Assembly (NCBI GenBank): GCA_014729015.1
Contig: WJKR01000046.1
Span: 1 to 14,107 of the forward strand
From: Candidatus Woesearchaeota archaeon
GTDB taxonomy: Archaea > Nanobdellota > Nanobdellia > Woesearchaeales > WJKR01
Length of the DNA: 14,107 bases
Direction: 5' to 3'
This document shows, one piece after another, positions 13,534 through 14,107 of this stretch (its first letter is position 1; each line of letters begins with the position of its first letter). Below the pieces are notes generated by a model. It made no database searches and was not told the DNA's origin. It was given only the letters and a program-made list of their open reading frames with translations. The position numbers were made by a program, and so were the translations under genes.

Positions 13534-13540
13534 GGGTGCA

Positions 13541-13555
13541 AGAAAGAAAAAAAAA
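13541..13555 (-). terminator. Oligo-U terminator after the TRAM gene
   Basis: On the minus strand a run of nine T (13555-13547) followed by CTTTCTT begins about 21 nt after the TRAM-gene stop at 13577. Archaeal RNA polymerase terminates at such U-rich tracts. It sits between the thpR TATA box and the predicted thpR start, so it would not be part of the thpR mRNA. Confidence 0.55.
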
Positions 13556-13560
13556 TGTAA

Positions 13561-13570
13561 GTATAAAAGA
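13561..13570 (-). promoter_or_regulatory. TATA box for thpR
   Basis: Minus-strand TCTTTTATAC is centred about 32 nt from the ATG at 13533, which gives a leader of only a few bases. It starts 7 nt past the stop codon of the upstream TRAM gene. Confidence 0.55.
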
Positions 13571-13576
13571 ATTTGC

Positions 13577-14107
13577 TTAGGCCTTTTCTTGTTTTTCTTC
13601 CTCTTCGGATGGTTTTTCTGCCGGTGTTTCCGGGGCTTGCTCTGGTGCTGCGGGCGGCTCTTCTTTCGGCTCCTCAGACTTCTCTTCAGGCGCCTCTTCG
13701 GGTTCTTCCGCTGGTGGTTTCGGTGCGGTTACTTCCTCTTCTTCTTTGGGTTCTTCTTTCGGCTCCTTTGGCGCTTCTTCGCCGAAGTCCTCGGTGTCTT
13801 CTGTCTTCTCCGCGGTCTGGGCCACTTCTTGGATTTCTTGCGCTTTCGCTTCTGCCGCTGATTTCGGTGGTTGCTGCGAGGTCTCGACTGGTCCTTGCGC
13901 TGCGCCGACCACGTCTGCGAATCCTACTTTCCGTAGGACCTTGGTCACTTTGATGCGTACTTCGTCGCCTTCTTTGACGTTCGGCACGAATAGGACGAAG
14001 CCGTCTTTCTTGGCGACGCCGTCCCCTTTCTCGCCGACCGCTTCTATCTTCACGTCCAATTCCTCACCTTCTTTTACTGGCGGGACGCGGTCAAATCGGT
14101 CTCGTCT
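13577..14107 (-). CDS. TRAM-domain protein with long acidic Pro/Glu tail (5' end beyond the window)
   Basis: The frame stays open to the right edge, adding 16 residues (RRDRFDRVPPVKEGEE) before the TTG at 14059. That extension completes the first TRAM strand, so the true start lies outside the window. The visible TRAM domain (about 60 residues) has the hallmarks IEAVGEKGDGVAKKDGFVLF and VRIKVTKVLRKVGFADVV. TRAM proteins are small beta-barrel RNA binders, and stand-alone archaeal ones are thought to act as RNA chaperones. After the barrel comes a tail of about 105 residues, rich in Glu, Pro, Ala and Lys with no predicted fold. That is far longer than the usual end of a stand-alone TRAM protein. 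It is followed by an oligo-U terminator. Confidence 0.85.
   Translation of the reverse strand, partial: RRDRFDRVPPVKEGEELDVKIEAVGEKGDGVAKKDGFVLFVPNVKEGDEVRIKVTKVLRKVGFADVVGAAQGPVETSQQPPKSAAEAKAQEIQEVAQTAEKTEDTEDFGEEAPKEPKEEPKEEEEVTAPKPPAEEPEEAPEEKSEEPKEEPPAAPEQAPETPAEKPSEEEEKQEKA

Noticed and set aside
13085..13861. 258-codon plus-strand frame over thpR and the TRAM gene
   Set aside because: Its Phe/Arg/Leu-rich end is the complement of the Glu/Pro tail. The minus-strand genes carry clear motifs.
1..14107. tRNA, rRNA, CRISPR, insertion-sequence or defence-system genes
   Set aside because: I saw no spaced direct repeats, no transposase or nuclease-effector motifs beyond the beta-CASP RNase, and no structural RNA signature.

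Overview
The window looks like a compact archaeal chromosome segment, most likely from a DPANN lineage of the Woesearchaeota/Pacearchaeota kind. The archaeal evidence is RadB recombinase, an archaeal-type uS2, a beta-CASP CPSF-like nuclease, a TRAM-domain protein and a stand-alone AmmeMemoRadiSam radical SAM enzyme. TATA boxes lie about 27 nt upstream of many start codons. Bacterial-type gyrase A and an ScpB-like protein are also present, as in many DPANN genomes. The lineage is inferred from gene content and style. No rRNA, tRNA, CRISPR array, insertion sequence or phage gene is visible.

Layout, left to right. A partial Pro/Gln-rich protein (minus, cut by the left edge) precedes a beta-CASP RNase (minus), which is divergent from the radical SAM enzyme AmrS (plus). 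Next come a secreted, membrane-anchored, sequon-rich protein and, overlapping it by ATGA, a cytoplasmic winged-helix protein (both plus). These meet an all-helical orphan (minus) tail to tail. Across a divergent promoter lies an ScpB-like condensin accessory protein (plus), convergent with a nucleoside-deoxyribosyltransferase-like protein (minus). A CYTH-domain enzyme (minus) is divergent from a small zinc ribbon (plus). Gyrase A (plus) follows a 159-bp AT-rich leader region, the longest intergenic stretch. A plus-strand run then carries a four-TM membrane protein, a small unknown protein, RadB and a two-TM membrane protein. The right end is on the minus strand: uS2, the 2',3'-cyclic phosphodiesterase ThpR and a TRAM protein with a very acidic tail, cut by the right edge.

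Functional themes are DNA topology, segregation and repair (GyrA, ScpB, RadB), RNA processing and translation (beta-CASP nuclease, ThpR, uS2, TRAM), and a cell-surface protein. No stretch longer than 300 bases lacks a gene. Convergent genes end within 3 bp of each other or overlap. Several promoters sit on the stop codon of the preceding gene, and most first genes appear to be transcribed leaderless.

I do not see an obvious defence island or a clearly new multi-gene system. The best leads are: strand composition that flips four times at gene borders; alternative inverted repeats in the gyrA and uS2 leaders; a duplicated deoxyribosyltransferase-like protein with an altered catalytic motif; and small membrane or unknown proteins packed around RadB.
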